Below are positions 1-8,123 of a stretch of 64,000 nt of DNA, one piece after another (position 1 is the stretch's first letter; every line of letters begins with the position of its first letter). A model generated the notes under the pieces. The model did not search any database, had not been told where the DNA came from, and was given only the letters and a program-made list of their open reading frames with translations. The translations under genes and the position numbers were made by a program. Source of the stretch: Falsiroseomonas frigidaquae (lineage in GTDB: Bacteria > Pseudomonadota > Alphaproteobacteria > Acetobacterales > Acetobacteraceae); contig NZ_JAAVTX010000002.1 in NCBI RefSeq assembly GCF_012163145.1, forward strand, positions 372,001 through 436,000, given 5' to 3'.

Positions 1-515
1 GCCCCGGCCTGATGGGCACCGTGACCAGCCTGCTGAAGATGTTCACCGCGCGGGAGCGCGCCATGGCGCTGGCCGCGCTGGACCGCTTCGACCTGGCGGA
101 AGTCGCGCTGCAGCGCGCGGACACACTCTCCGGCGGCCAGCAGCAGCGCGTCGCCATCTGCCGTGCCCTGTTGCAGGAACCCCGCCTGATGCTGGCGGAT
201 GAGCCGATCGCCAGCCTGGACCCGCGCAACGCCAAGACCGTGATGGATGCGCTGCGCCAGGTGAACCGGGAAGACGGCATCACCGTGCTGACCAACCTGC
301 ACCACCTGACCACCGCGCGGCAGTATTGTGACCGCATCGTCGCCATGCAGGCCGGCCGCGTGATGTTCGACGGCACCCCGGCGGAGCTGACCGCCGCGCG
401 GGTGCAGGAGATCTACGGCGTCACCGAGGACGAGTTCGAGGACCAGGCGCAGGAGGCGGTGAGCCCCGCCGCGCGCCCGGGCCTCCGCACGCAGCCCGGC
501 CTCGCCGTCGCCTGA
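1..515 (+). CDS. phnC: Phosphonate ABC transporter ATP-binding protein, C-terminal part
   Basis: This is the C-terminal part (about 170 residues) of the ATPase that powers phosphonate import; the Walker A region lies before the window. The ABC signature LSGGQQQR is at nt 126-149. The Walker B segment LMLADEP follows, then a D-loop (SLDP) and a switch His in TNLHH. The QQQR signature and the wording of the D-loop region fit PhnC. The order ATPase, binding protein, two permeases on one strand is the phnCDE arrangement. The last 30 or so residues, after GVTEDEF, are a low-complexity tail. A 65-bp gap separates it from phnD. No C-P lyase genes are visible, so the use made of the phosphonate is unknown from this window. 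Confidence 0.9.
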   Translation, partial: PGLMGTVTSLLKMFTARERAMALAALDRFDLAEVALQRADTLSGGQQQRVAICRALLQEPRLMLADEPIASLDPRNAKTVMDALRQVNREDGITVLTNLHHLTTARQYCDRIVAMQAGRVMFDGTPAELTAARVQEIYGVTEDEFEDQAQEAVSPAARPGLRTQPGLAVA

Positions 516-544
516 CGGGGCGGCGTGGTCGGCGGAATCAACCC

Positions 545-572
545 AGCCTCCCCTGGCAAGCCTCCCCTGGAG
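545..572 (+). repeat. 14-bp tandem duplication before phnD
   Basis: Two copies of AGCCTCCCCTGG plus two variable bases stand head to tail (545-558 and 559-572). The second copy ends in the GGAG that probably serves as the phnD ribosome binding site, 8 nt before the ATG. The duplication may simply be a small slippage event, one of several in this window. Confidence 0.6.
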
Positions 573-580
573 AAACCCGC

Positions 581-1558
581 ATGATCACCCGTCGCCTTCT
601 GGTTGCCGGCGCCACGCTGGCGCCCTTCGCCGCGCGCGCCCAGGGCAGCGCCCCGGCCGCCGCTCCCGCCATGCCGGCCTCCGGCCGCCGCGCCTGGGCG
701 CAGCAGGTGCCGCAGCTGCGCCTCGGCCTGCTGGGCGGGGAGAATGAGCAGGACCGCCTGGGCCGCTACGAGGCCTATCGCGCCCTGCTGGAGACCACCT
801 TCGGCATCCCCGTGCGCCTGTTCCCGGCCGCCGACTATGCCGGCGTGATGCAGGCCTTCAGCGCCCGGCAGATCGAGGGCGCAGCGATGGGCGCCTCCGC
901 CTATGCCGGCGCCTGGCTCGACACCAACGGCGGCGTGGAGCCGCTGTGGGTGGCGCGGGAGGCCGATGGCGGCATCTCCTACGTCTCCGTCATGGTTGTG
1001 CGCGCCGATAGCGGCGTCACGAGCCTGGAACAGCTGCGCGGCAAGTCGCTCGCCTGGGCGGACGCCAACTCCACCTCCGGCTACCTGGTGCCGCGCTCCG
1101 AGCTGCGCGCGGCCGGCATCGGCACCGAATCCGGCCAGTACTTCTCCCGCACCGGCTTCGGCGGCGGGCATGAGCAGGCGGTGGTCGCGGTGCTGCAGCG
1201 CCAGTACGATGCGGCGGTCACCTGGGCCTCGGGCCAGGGCGAGGTCAGCCAGGGCTTCACCCGCGGCAACCTGCGCGCCATGGTGGAAAAGGGCATGCTG
1301 AACATGGCCGACCTGCGCATCATCTGGACCTCGGCGCCGATCCTGAACGGCCCGATGACGGTCCGGAAGGACCTGCCGGCGGCCTTCAAGAAGGACTTCA
1401 CCGATTTCCACCTGGCGCTCGCCACCGCCCATCCGCAGATCTACGCCCAGGTCGAGCGCGGCGGCGGCCAGGGCTATGCCCCGGTGACGCATGAGATGTT
1501 CGAGCCGATCGTGCGCCTGCGCCGCGAGGAAGCGGCCGAACGCCGCCGCCGGTCCTAA
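581..1558 (+). CDS. phnD: Phosphonate ABC transporter periplasmic binding protein
   Basis: This 325-residue periplasmic protein binds phosphonates or phosphate esters and hands them to the two permeases downstream. A signal peptide with RR at residues 4-5 and a hydrophobic stretch ends around residue 20 (AARA). The mature part has the type 2 periplasmic-binding fold typical of PhnD, including the ligand-loop sequence NSTSGYLVP, which in this family contacts the phosphonate group through Ser/Thr hydroxyls. Length is close to the usual 300-340. The ATG follows a GGAG at good spacing. The ligand could equally be phosphite or an organophosphate ester; sequence alone does not decide. Confidence 0.88.
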   Translation: MITRRLLVAGATLAPFAARAQGSAPAAAPAMPASGRRAWAQQVPQLRLGLLGGENEQDRLGRYEAYRALLETTFGIPVRLFPAADYAGVMQAFSARQIEGAAMGASAYAGAWLDTNGGVEPLWVAREADGGISYVSVMVVRADSGVTSLEQLRGKSLAWADANSTSGYLVPRSELRAAGIGTESGQYFSRTGFGGGHEQAVVAVLQRQYDAAVTWASGQGEVSQGFTRGNLRAMVEKGMLNMADLRIIWTSAPILNGPMTVRKDLPAAFKKDFTDFHLALATAHPQIYAQVERGGGQGYAPVTHEMFEPIVRLRREEAAERRRRS

Positions 1559-1567
1559 GCCACTTCC

Positions 1568-2476
1568 ATGGACGCCGCGCTGCCGCTGACCGCCTCCGCC
1601 CATACGGCCATTTCACGGGGGGAGGCGGCTTTCCAGGCGGCGCGGCGGCAGCGGCGGCGCGCCACCCTCGCCTATGGCGCGCTGTTGCTGGTCTGCCTGC
1701 TGGTCGCCGCGCGGCTGTCGGAGATGACGCCGCAGGCGCTGGCCGATGGCCTGCCGCGCATCGGCGAGTATTTCTGGCGCATCCTGCCTACCCTGCGGTG
1801 GGAGACGCTGTTTGCGGACTGGGAGACGGAGGGCAGCCTGGCCGGCTGGTTCTACCGCCTCGACAAATGGGCCTGGCTGATCTTCGAGACCAGCCAGATG
1901 GCGCTGCTGGGCACCTTCTTCGGCACGCTGATCGGCTTCGCGCTGTGCTTCGTCGCATCGCGCAACCTGGCGCCCACGCCCTGGGCCTTCCAGCTGGCGC
2001 GGCGCTTCCTGGAATTCTGCCGCACGGTGCCGGAGATCGTCTTCGCGCTGATCTTCGTCTGGGCCTTCGGCATCGGGCCGATGGCCGGCATTCTGGCCAT
2101 CATCATCCACACCGCCGGCGCGAACGGGAAGCTGTTCGCCGAGGTGGTGGAGAATGCCGATACTTCCGCGATGGAGGGCGTGCGCGCCGCCGGCGGCAAC
2201 TGGTTCCACCGCGTGCGCTTCGGCGTGCTGCCGCAGGTCGCGCCCAACTTTCTCAGCTACGCGCTGCTGCGCTTCGAGATCAATGTGCGCGGCGCCAGCG
2301 TGCTGGGCTTCGTCGGCGCCGGCGGCATCGGGGAGGAACTCTACCACGTGATCTCCTTCAACTATTACGAGGAGATCAGCGCCATCATCGTGCTGATCAT
2401 CCTCAGCGTGGCGAGCATCGACATGATCTCCGAGAGGCTGCGCCGCGGGCTTTCCGCCGGCATGGCGCAGGGCTGA
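1568..2476 (+). CDS. phnE: Phosphonate ABC transporter permease, first copy
   Basis: This 302-residue inner-membrane permease forms half of the channel of the Phn importer. The N-terminus is cytoplasmic and basic (RRQRRRATL), followed by a first membrane segment around residues 38-56, then the transport core. The EAA loop, which docks the ATPase, is in the segment AAGGNWFHRVRFGVLPQ (around residues 206-222). The typical PhnE sequence GFVGAGGIGEEL follows. It starts 9 nt after phnD and ends 5 nt before the second permease, so the three are cotranscribed. The 50-residue stretch between the first two membrane segments is characteristic of the longer PhnE type. Confidence 0.87.
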   Translation: MDAALPLTASAHTAISRGEAAFQAARRQRRRATLAYGALLLVCLLVAARLSEMTPQALADGLPRIGEYFWRILPTLRWETLFADWETEGSLAGWFYRLDKWAWLIFETSQMALLGTFFGTLIGFALCFVASRNLAPTPWAFQLARRFLEFCRTVPEIVFALIFVWAFGIGPMAGILAIIIHTAGANGKLFAEVVENADTSAMEGVRAAGGNWFHRVRFGVLPQVAPNFLSYALLRFEINVRGASVLGFVGAGGIGEELYHVISFNYYEEISAIIVLIILSVASIDMISERLRRGLSAGMAQG

Positions 2477-2481
2477 CGCGC

Positions 2482-3345
2482 ATGGCCCTCGCACAGCCCA
2501 CGCCGGGGCAGATCAAGCAGTGGCGCACACGCATGCCGGCCGCCTTCGGTGTCAGCCCGAGGACACGCGCGCTGCGCTGGGCGGCGGGGCTGGCGGCGCT
2601 CGGCTGGCTCATCTTCCTGCTGTGGTGGTTCCAGATCACGCCGCTGCGGCTGTGGAACGGGCTATCCGGCCTCGGTACCATCGTCGTGCTGATGATCCCG
2701 CCCTCCCCCGGCGCGCTGTGGCTGGATATCCTCAAGGGTATCGCCGAGAGCGTCGCGATGGCCTTCCTCGGCACCTTCATCGCCGCGCTGATCGCGGTGC
2801 CGCTGGGCTTTCTTGGCGCCGGCAATGTGGTGGTGAACACGCTGGCGCATTTCTCCATCCGCCGCGTCTTCGACGGGTTCCGGGGCGTCGACCAGCTGAT
2901 CTGGGCGCTGGCCTATGTGCGGGCCGTCGGGCTCGGGCCGCTGGCCGGCGTGCTGGCGATCGCCACCGCCGATATCGCCGTGCTGGCGAAGCTCTATGCC
3001 GAGGCGATCGAGACGGCGGAGCGGCGGCAGGCGGAGGGCATCGATGCGGTCGGCGGCAACAAGCTGCTGCGCACCCGCTTCGGCCTGCTGCCGCAGGTGC
3101 TGCCGGTGATGATCGCCCAGGCGCTGTATTTCCTGGAGAGCAACACGCGGTCGGCCAGCGTGCTCGGCATCGTCGGCGCCGGCGGCATCGGGCTGGCGAT
3201 CGCCGAGCGCATCAAGATCCGCGCCTGGGACGAGGTGGCCTTCATCATCATCCTGATGCTGATCACGGTCGCGATCATCGACCAGGTCTCCTCGCGCATC
3301 CGCCGCAAGCTGATCGGCGGGCGGGACACGCTGGCGCCACGCTGA
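2482..3345 (+). CDS. phnE: Phosphonate ABC transporter permease, second copy
   Basis: This 287-residue permease pairs with the preceding one to give a heterodimeric channel, as in other Phn operons with two phnE genes. I chose the ATG at 2482, 5 nt after the upstream stop; the open frame runs much further 5' but only as an antiparallel shadow of the first phnE. A membrane segment near residues 36-54 is followed by the core and an EAA loop in VGGNKLLRTRFGLLPQ. GIVGAGGIG precedes the last membrane segment. The two permeases share motifs but differ enough in loops that a recent duplication is unlikely. It is the last gene of the operon and converges on cydB. Confidence 0.87.
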   Translation: MALAQPTPGQIKQWRTRMPAAFGVSPRTRALRWAAGLAALGWLIFLLWWFQITPLRLWNGLSGLGTIVVLMIPPSPGALWLDILKGIAESVAMAFLGTFIAALIAVPLGFLGAGNVVVNTLAHFSIRRVFDGFRGVDQLIWALAYVRAVGLGPLAGVLAIATADIAVLAKLYAEAIETAERRQAEGIDAVGGNKLLRTRFGLLPQVLPVMIAQALYFLESNTRSASVLGIVGAGGIGLAIAERIKIRAWDEVAFIIILMLITVAIIDQVSSRIRRKLIGGRDTLAPR

Positions 3346-3370
3346 GCCGGCAGACCAGCGCCCCCGAAGG

Positions 3371-3447
3371 CGGACCGGCTCCACGCCGGTCCGAGGCCGC
3401 GAACGCGGCCCGCCGCCCATGCGGCGAGCCAAGGGCGCGGAGCGCCC
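3371..3447. repeat. Four adjacent hairpins between convergent operons
   Basis: Four perfect stem-loops stand end to end. Stem 1 is 9 bp (3371-3379 with 3385-3393, loop TCCAC). Stem 2 is 6 bp (3395-3400 with 3405-3410, loop GAAC). Stem 3 is 6 bp (3411-3416 with 3421-3426, loop CCAT). Stem 4 is 6 bp (3433-3438 with 3442-3447, loop GGA). They fill the gap between the convergent phnE and cydB genes. No T-run follows on either strand, so intrinsic termination is not clear; an intergenic REP-like element or an mRNA 3'-end protector is as likely. I saw no second copy in the window. Confidence 0.6.
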
Positions 3448-3463
3448 GCCCGGCGCCTGAGGG

Positions 3464-4477
3464 TCAGTAATAATTCAAGTCGCGCGCCTTTCCGCCGAAC
3501 ACCCGCCACGCGAAGACCGTGTAGAGCACGATCACCGGCAGCACGAACAAGGCGCCGGCGAGGATGATCGAAAGACTCTCCGGCGCGCTGGCGCTTTCCC
3601 AGATGGTCAGGCGTTCCGGCACCACATAGGGGAAGAACGACCAGGCGAGGCCGGCGAAGAACAGCACGAACAGGCCCGTCGCGCCCCAGAAGGGAATGTT
3701 GTGCCAGGCGTCGTCGGCCAGCGGCATGCGGGCCAGCAGCCGCGCCAGGCCGAACAGCAGCAAGGCCGTCAGGATCGGCAGCGGTGCCAGCATCAGCATC
3801 CCCGGCCAGTCGAACCAGCGCGCGGCGATGCGGGCCGAGACCAGCGGCGTGACGGCGGAGACCAGCAGGATGCCGATCGCCACCGGCCACAGCGCATGCC
3901 GTGCCCAGGTGATGGCATGCGCCTGCAGCGCGCCTTCCGTGCGCCAGATCAGCCAGCAGGCGCCGATGAAGGCATAGGCGATGGCGAGCCCGATGGCCGC
4001 CATCAGCGCGAAGCCCGTCGCGGCCCAGCCCTCCGCGAAGCCGAGCACGTAGCGCCCCAGCATCCAGCCCTGCGCCAGCGCGGAGACCAGGGAGCCGGCG
4101 AAGAACCAGCGGTCCCAGCGCCGCTTCTGCGCGGTGTCGCGGGCCTTGGCGCGGAATTCGAAGGCCACGCCGCGCAGGGTCAGCGCGACCAGCATGATGG
4201 CGACGGGCATGTACAGCGCCGTCAGGATCACGCCATGCGCCACCGGGAAGGCCACCAGCAGCAGGCCGACGCCGAGCACCAGCCAGGTCTCGTTGGCGTC
4301 CCAGAAGGGGCCGATGGCGGCGATCATGCGGTCCCGCTCATGCTCCTCCGCCACCGTCTCCAGCAGGATGCCGACGCCGAGGTCGAAGCCATCCAGCACC
4401 ACATAGGCGAGGATCGCCACCGCCATCAGGCCGGCAAAGATCAGCGGCAGCCATTCGCCGGGCAGGAAGGGGGTCAT
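3464..4477 (-). CDS. cydB: Cytochrome bd-type quinol oxidase subunit II
   Basis: This 337-residue membrane protein is subunit II of a cytochrome bd quinol oxidase, which reduces oxygen to water with electrons from ubiquinol. The N-terminus carries the conserved VLDGFDLG (around residues 27-34), and the protein is hydrophobic throughout with about eight or nine membrane segments. Its ATG overlaps the cydA stop as ATGA (4474-4477), which decides the start although the frame is open further upstream. Length fits the cyanide-insensitive (CioB) branch. I found no cydX-like small reading frame between it and the hairpins, and no cydDC transporter in the window. Confidence 0.9.
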   Translation of the reverse strand: MTPFLPGEWLPLIFAGLMAVAILAYVVLDGFDLGVGILLETVAEEHERDRMIAAIGPFWDANETWLVLGVGLLLVAFPVAHGVILTALYMPVAIMLVALTLRGVAFEFRAKARDTAQKRRWDRWFFAGSLVSALAQGWMLGRYVLGFAEGWAATGFALMAAIGLAIAYAFIGACWLIWRTEGALQAHAITWARHALWPVAIGILLVSAVTPLVSARIAARWFDWPGMLMLAPLPILTALLLFGLARLLARMPLADDAWHNIPFWGATGLFVLFFAGLAWSFFPYVVPERLTIWESASAPESLSIILAGALFVLPVIVLYTVFAWRVFGGKARDLNYY

Positions 4478-5856
4478 GCGGTCAGCTCCTCGGCCATCTT
4501 GTCGCGTGTCGCGTCGCCGGGCACGCTGCCCGGCTTCATCATGGCGCCGTCCACCTTCTCCGCCGCACGGCCGGCGGCGGCCAGGCGGAACACGGTGGCG
4601 ATGTAGGCCAGCAGCAGCAGCCCATAGAGCACCAGGTACATCGCCAGCGTGGTGCCGATGGAAGACGCCGGCAGCGGGCCGGCGGCCTGCGCCGTGTTCA
4701 GCACCCCGGTGACAAGCCAGGGCTGGCGGCCGATCTCCGTCACGTACCAGCCGGCGAGCGTCGCCAGCCAACCCGCGAAGCTCATCGCCACGAAGCCGCG
4801 CAGCAGCAGCTTCGGCAATTGGCCGCGGCGCCACAGGTACCAGGCGCCGGCCCAACCCATGGCCAGCATCGCCACGCCGATGCCGACCATGATGCGGAAG
4901 GCGAAGAACACCGGGGCGACGGGCGGGTGGTTGCCCTCGAACTGGTTCAGCCCGGGCACCACGCCCGCCGCCTCATGCCGCAGGATCCAGCTGGCGCCGT
5001 CGGGGATGGCGATCTCGAAGCGGTTCTCCCGCGCCTGCTGGTCGGGGATGGCGAAGAGCACCAGGGGCACGTTGCCGCCGGTTTCCCAATTCGCCTCCAT
5101 GGCGGCGACCTTGGCGGGCTGGTGTTCCAGCGTGTTCAGCCCGTGCATGTCGCCCAGCACGATCTGCAGCGGCGCCAGCAGCGCCGCGGTGAAGATGCCG
5201 GTGCGCAGCGCCAGGCGCACGCCCTCCGCCCGGTCGCCGCGCAGCCAGCGCCAGGCGGACAGCCCGGCCAGCAGGAAGGCCACGGTCAGGCCGCTGGCCG
5301 TCAGCATATGGCTCAGCCGGTAGGGCATGGAGGGGTTGAAGACGATGGCGAACCAGTCCGTCGCATGCGCCACGCCGTCGCGCATCTCGAAGCCCACCGG
5401 GGTGTGCATCCAGGAATTCAACGCGATGATCCAGAAGGCGGACATCGTGGTGCCGAAGGCGACCAGGAAGGTGGCGCCGGTATGCACCCAGCCGGGCACA
5501 CGGCGGAAGCCGAACAGCATGATGCCGAGGAAGGTCGCCTCCAGGAAGAAGGCGGTCAGCACCTCATAGGCCAGCAGCGGGCCGGCGATATTGCCCACGC
5601 GCTCCATGAAGCCCGGCCAGTTGGTGCCGAACTGGAAGGACATGGTGATGCCGGAGACGACGCCGAGCGCGAAGGACAGGGCGAAAACCTTCACCCAGAA
5701 GCGGTAGGCATCCATCCAGGCTTCGTTCTTCGTCGCCACGAAGCGCAGCTTGAAGAACAGGAGCACCCAGCCGAGCGCGATGGTGATCGTGGGAAACAGG
5801 ATGTGGAAGGAGATATTGGCGGCGAACTGGATCCGCGCCAGCAGGACGGGGTCCAT
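4474..5856 (-). CDS. cydA: Cytochrome bd-type quinol oxidase subunit I, CioA-like
   Basis: This 460-residue catalytic subunit carries the three hemes of the oxidase. Candidate axial ligands are visible: His18 (heme at the active site), His183 in LSHML, and Met323 in FRIMVG. The GRQPW motif is at residues 376-380. The Q-loop is short: only about 20 residues separate PDGASW from GNHPPVAPVFF. The protein is some 60 residues shorter than the E. coli form. Both features are typical of the cyanide-insensitive CioA group. It starts 4 nt after the GbsR-type regulator gene and is translationally coupled to cydB, so the three genes form one operon. The C-terminal 30 residues are hydrophilic. Confidence 0.92.
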   Translation of the reverse strand: MDPVLLARIQFAANISFHILFPTITIALGWVLLFFKLRFVATKNEAWMDAYRFWVKVFALSFALGVVSGITMSFQFGTNWPGFMERVGNIAGPLLAYEVLTAFFLEATFLGIMLFGFRRVPGWVHTGATFLVAFGTTMSAFWIIALNSWMHTPVGFEMRDGVAHATDWFAIVFNPSMPYRLSHMLTASGLTVAFLLAGLSAWRWLRGDRAEGVRLALRTGIFTAALLAPLQIVLGDMHGLNTLEHQPAKVAAMEANWETGGNVPLVLFAIPDQQARENRFEIAIPDGASWILRHEAAGVVPGLNQFEGNHPPVAPVFFAFRIMVGIGVAMLAMGWAGAWYLWRRGQLPKLLLRGFVAMSFAGWLATLAGWYVTEIGRQPWLVTGVLNTAQAAGPLPASSIGTTLAMYLVLYGLLLLAYIATVFRLAAAGRAAEKVDGAMMKPGSVPGDATRDKMAEELTA

Positions 5857-5860
5857 CGCC

Positions 5861-6430
5861 TCAACCCTCCTTGCCCGGCCGGCCGCGCACCAGGCCCACC
5901 ACCTTGTCCTTCGCCTCCAGCAGCCGCGTCACGCGCGCGCCGAGCGCGAGGAGGGAGGCCAGGCGCTCCGTCTCCAGCTTCTTCACGTCGTCGTACCAGG
6001 TGGTGAGTTGCTCGATCAGGCCGTGCATCTCGGCCATGCGCTGCTGCGCGTGGCGTTCCTCGACGCTGCCGGGGGTCTGCATCAGCAGTTCCCGTAGCAC
6101 CGACAACGTAGGGTCCACCTCCCGCTTCTTCCGCTCCTCCGCCAGGGTGCGCAGGATCTGCCAGACGTCGTCGGGCGTGGTGAAATGGTCCCGCCGGTCG
6201 TCCGGGATGTGCTTCGGGATCGCCAGGTTCCAGGCCTGCAGCTCCTTCAGCCCCATCGAGACGTTGGAGCGGGAGACGCCGAGCGCCTCGACGATCTGCT
6301 CGGCGTTCAGCGGGTCCGGCGAGACATACAGCAGCGCGTAGATCTGCCCGACGGTGCGGTTGATGCCCCAGCGGCTGCCCATCTCACCGAAGTGCAGCAC
6401 GAAGGCCTGGACGAGGGGTGGGAGTTTCAT
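5861..6430 (-). CDS. GbsR/MarR-family transcriptional regulator
   Basis: This 189-residue protein has a winged helix-turn-helix at about residues 30-90. The recognition helix region is VSRSNVSMGLKEL, the wording seen in GbsR-type regulators, followed by a helical C-terminal half suited to dimerisation. It is the first gene of the operon with cydA and cydB, separated from cydA by 4 nt, so it probably controls their expression and its own. A perfect inverted repeat lies 12-31 nt upstream of its ATG. What signal it senses (quinone state, cyanide, a small ligand) cannot be read from the sequence. The ATG has a modest upstream context with no strong Shine-Dalgarno sequence. Confidence 0.82.
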   Translation of the reverse strand: MKLPPLVQAFVLHFGEMGSRWGINRTVGQIYALLYVSPDPLNAEQIVEALGVSRSNVSMGLKELQAWNLAIPKHIPDDRRDHFTTPDDVWQILRTLAEERKKREVDPTLSVLRELLMQTPGSVEERHAQQRMAEMHGLIEQLTTWYDDVKKLETERLASLLALGARVTRLLEAKDKVVGLVRGRPGKEG

Positions 6431-6441
6431 GGCGATCCGAC

Positions 6442-6461
6442 ATTTCAGGAATTTCTGAAAT
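6442..6461 (-). promoter_or_regulatory. Palindromic operator candidate for the gbsR-cydAB operon
   Basis: The arms ATTTCAG and CTGAAAT are perfect 7-bp inverted repeats around a 6-bp centre, which is itself partly symmetric. The block is AT-rich in a GC-rich background. It ends 12 nt before the start codon of the regulator gene, where an autorepressor would block transcription. Binding by the adjacent GbsR/MarR protein is inferred from position and symmetry only. Confidence 0.5.
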
Positions 6462-6555
6462 ATCGGTCAACGCAGCATTCCGTCAATGGGTTCCGACAGC
6501 GTCATGGCCCGGAGAGGGGTCGGGCGCCAGCCAGGGCGCCCGACCTTGCAAGTTC

Positions 6556-6828
6556 CTACCCCTTGCGGTGCAGGGCCCGCATATTCGCGGAGACGCGGCG
6601 CCGCGACGGGCGCAGCGCGGCCTCTGCCACCACATCCAGCCGGGCGCCCTGCATCACGGCGCGGCCGGCGGCGAAGGCGCCATCGGTGAACGCCTTCTGC
6701 TTTTCCGCCACCATCTCCGCCAGCGCCGCGCTGGCGCCGACGGGGTCGGTGGTCAGCTGCATGCTGCGCAGCGCGAACACCCAGCCGGACTGCCAGGCGA
6801 ACAGCGCATAGGCGGCGGGGTTTGTCAC
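6556..6828 (-). CDS. Small phasin-like (antifreeze-type) protein of unknown role
   Basis: This 90-residue protein resembles short alphaproteobacterial proteins often labelled antifreeze protein in databases; that name says nothing reliable about function. It is helical, Ala- and Met-rich in the first 60 residues, and ends in a basic tail ([15 protein letters not shown]). Phasins and granule-associated proteins have this look. The start is GTG, overlapping the peroxiredoxin stop codon as GTGA (6825-6828), so translation is probably coupled to the peroxiredoxin. A role next to an antioxidant enzyme is only suggested by the coupling. Confidence 0.6.
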   Translation of the reverse strand: MTNPAAYALFAWQSGWVFALRSMQLTTDPVGASAALAEMVAEKQKAFTDGAFAAGRAVMQGARLDVVAEAALRPSRRRVSANMRALHRKG

Positions 6829-7307
6829 AGGGCGGCCAGGACCGCTTCGGCCTTGGAGACCTCGAAGGCGCCCGGCGCCTCGACGGCCACATGCGTCACC
6901 TTGCCGTCCTTCGCCACCAGCACGAAGCGCTGGCAGCGCACGCCGAGGCCGCGCGCCGTCAGGTCCAGCTCCAGCCCCAGCGCCCTGGTCAGCACGGCGG
7001 AGCCATCGGCCAGCATCACCACCTGGTCGGTGATGCCCTGGTCCTTGGCCCAGGCGCCCATGACGAAGGCATCGTTCACCGACATGCAGGCGATGGTGTC
7101 CACGCCCTTGGCGCGCAGCGCATCCGCATTGGTGACGAAGCCAGGCAGATGCTTGGCGGAGCAGGTGGGGGTGAAGGCGCCGGGGACGCCGAACAGCACC
7201 ACGGTCTTGCCCTTGAACAGCTCCTCCGTGCCGACCTCCTTCGGTCCCTCGGCGCCGGCCTGGGTGACCTTCACGGAGGGGATCGCATCGCCAACCTGGA
7301 TCGTCAT
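6825..7307 (-). CDS. Peroxiredoxin, Prx5-type
   Basis: This 160-residue thiol peroxidase reduces hydrogen peroxide and organic hydroperoxides, most likely with glutathione/glutaredoxin or thioredoxin as the reductant. The peroxidatic site is PGAFTPTC, with the reactive Cys at residue 49, and the sequence around it is that of the Prx5 group. Further cysteines are at 74 and 125; either could be resolving, but many bacterial Prx5 proteins work as 1-Cys enzymes. I chose the ATG at 7307 because GGAG stands 9 nt upstream; the longer open frame adds unlikely sequence. Two inverted repeats stand just upstream. It is coupled to the small phasin-like gene and divergent from YqgE. Confidence 0.9.
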   Translation of the reverse strand: MTIQVGDAIPSVKVTQAGAEGPKEVGTEELFKGKTVVLFGVPGAFTPTCSAKHLPGFVTNADALRAKGVDTIACMSVNDAFVMGAWAKDQGITDQVVMLADGSAVLTRALGLELDLTARGLGVRCQRFVLVAKDGKVTHVAVEAPGAFEVSKAEAVLAAL

Positions 7308-7321
7308 ACCGAATTTCTCCT

Positions 7322-7359
7322 CAGCCAATACTGGCTGCTTAGTGCAGATCGGCCCGATC
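7322..7359. promoter_or_regulatory. Two inverted repeats in the peroxiredoxin/YqgE divergent region
   Basis: CAGCCA and TGGCTG (7322-7327 and 7332-7337, loop ATAC) form one perfect repeat just before the peroxiredoxin ribosome binding site. GATCGG and CCGATC (7347-7352 and 7354-7359) form a second with a one-base centre. They may be operator sites for a peroxide-responsive regulator, or the first could be a leader hairpin. No -35/-10 pair is obvious. Confidence 0.35.
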
Positions 7360-7421
7360 CGTCCATGCAACAGCGTGCCCTGCGGGAACTACACTGCTTG
7401 CGGGGGCACGGGGGCACCGCC

Positions 7422-8063
7422 ATGTTGAACGGCATCATGGCACGTCGCGATCCATCCCCCCCGAAAGATTCCCCCGCCAGCGCGGAGGGCGCAGCGGATG
7501 CGGCCGAGGAGGGCTACCTCACCGGCCAGCTGCTGGTCGCCATGCCCGGCATGTCCGACCCTCGCTTCGCCCGCAGCGTCATCTGCCTCTGCGCCCATTC
7601 GGCGGAGGGTGCGATGGGCATCGTGCTGAACCAGCCCTTGCCCAGCCTGACCTTCGATGACCTGCTGGCCCAGCTCAAGCTGGACCCGGTGCCGCCGGCG
7701 CGGCGCATCCGCCTGACCCAGGGCGGCCCGGTGGAGGGCGGCCGCGGCTTCGTGCTGCACACGGCGGATTGGGAAACCGAGGGCAGCCTGAAGGTGACGA
7801 CCGGCCTCGCGCTGACCGCCAGCATCGAGATCCTGAAGGCGATCGCCGAAGGCGGCGGGCCGCGCCAGGGCGTGCTGGCGCTCGGCTATGCCGGCTGGGG
7901 CCCGGGGCAGCTGGATGACGAGATCCAGGGCAATGCCTGGCTGAACGTGCCGGCGGACGAGGCGCTGCTATTCGCCGAACAGCCGGACCAGCTGTGGCGC
8001 GTGGCGATGAGCCGGCTCGGCATCGACCCCTCCGCCCTGTCGGGCAGCGCCGGCCACGCCTAG
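7422..8063 (+). CDS. YqgE/AlgH family protein
   Basis: This 213-residue protein belongs to the UPF0301 (YqgE/AlgH) family, widespread in proteobacteria and without an established biochemical activity. Family sequences visible are [10 protein letters not shown] near the N-terminus, [29 protein letters not shown] and [16 protein letters not shown]. The first 30 residues are a variable acidic leader. ATG 7422 follows a GGGGG at suitable distance; ATG 7437 is an alternative that would remove five residues. The gene is divergent from the peroxiredoxin and ends at a strong bidirectional terminator. Confidence 0.85.
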   Translation: MLNGIMARRDPSPPKDSPASAEGAADAAEEGYLTGQLLVAMPGMSDPRFARSVICLCAHSAEGAMGIVLNQPLPSLTFDDLLAQLKLDPVPPARRIRLTQGGPVEGGRGFVLHTADWETEGSLKVTTGLALTASIEILKAIAEGGGPRQGVLALGYAGWGPGQLDDEIQGNAWLNVPADEALLFAEQPDQLWRVAMSRLGIDPSALSGSAGHA

Positions 8064-8080
8064 CTCCGGTTACGTGCGTA

Positions 8081-8113
8081 GGCCGGACGGGCAACGCGCC
8101 CGCCCGGCCTTTA
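8081..8113. terminator. Intrinsic terminator between YqgE and the Ser/Gly-rich protein
   Basis: A 12-bp stem with one mismatch (8081-8092 with 8098-8109) and loop AACGC is followed by TTTAT on the plus strand. It sits between two convergent genes 60 bp apart. The T-run serves the plus strand best, but the stem could stop both transcripts. Confidence 0.7.
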
Positions 8114-8123
8114 TGCCGCGTGA

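Noticed and set aside
1613-2494. Long minus-strand reading frame opposite phnE
   Set aside because: High GC gives long antisense frames; the protein is Gln/His/Arg/Gly-rich without family motifs, whereas the plus-strand permease is clear.
3346-3463. cydX-like small gene after cydB
   Set aside because: No small hydrophobic reading frame on the minus strand; the gap is filled by the hairpins.
3701-4606. Long plus-strand reading frame opposite cydB
   Set aside because: Composition is that of an antisense shadow, and cydB has family motifs on the other strand.
7308-7421. OxyR site before the peroxiredoxin gene
   Set aside because: The palindromes do not show the spaced ATAG pattern expected for OxyR, so I list them only as inverted repeats.
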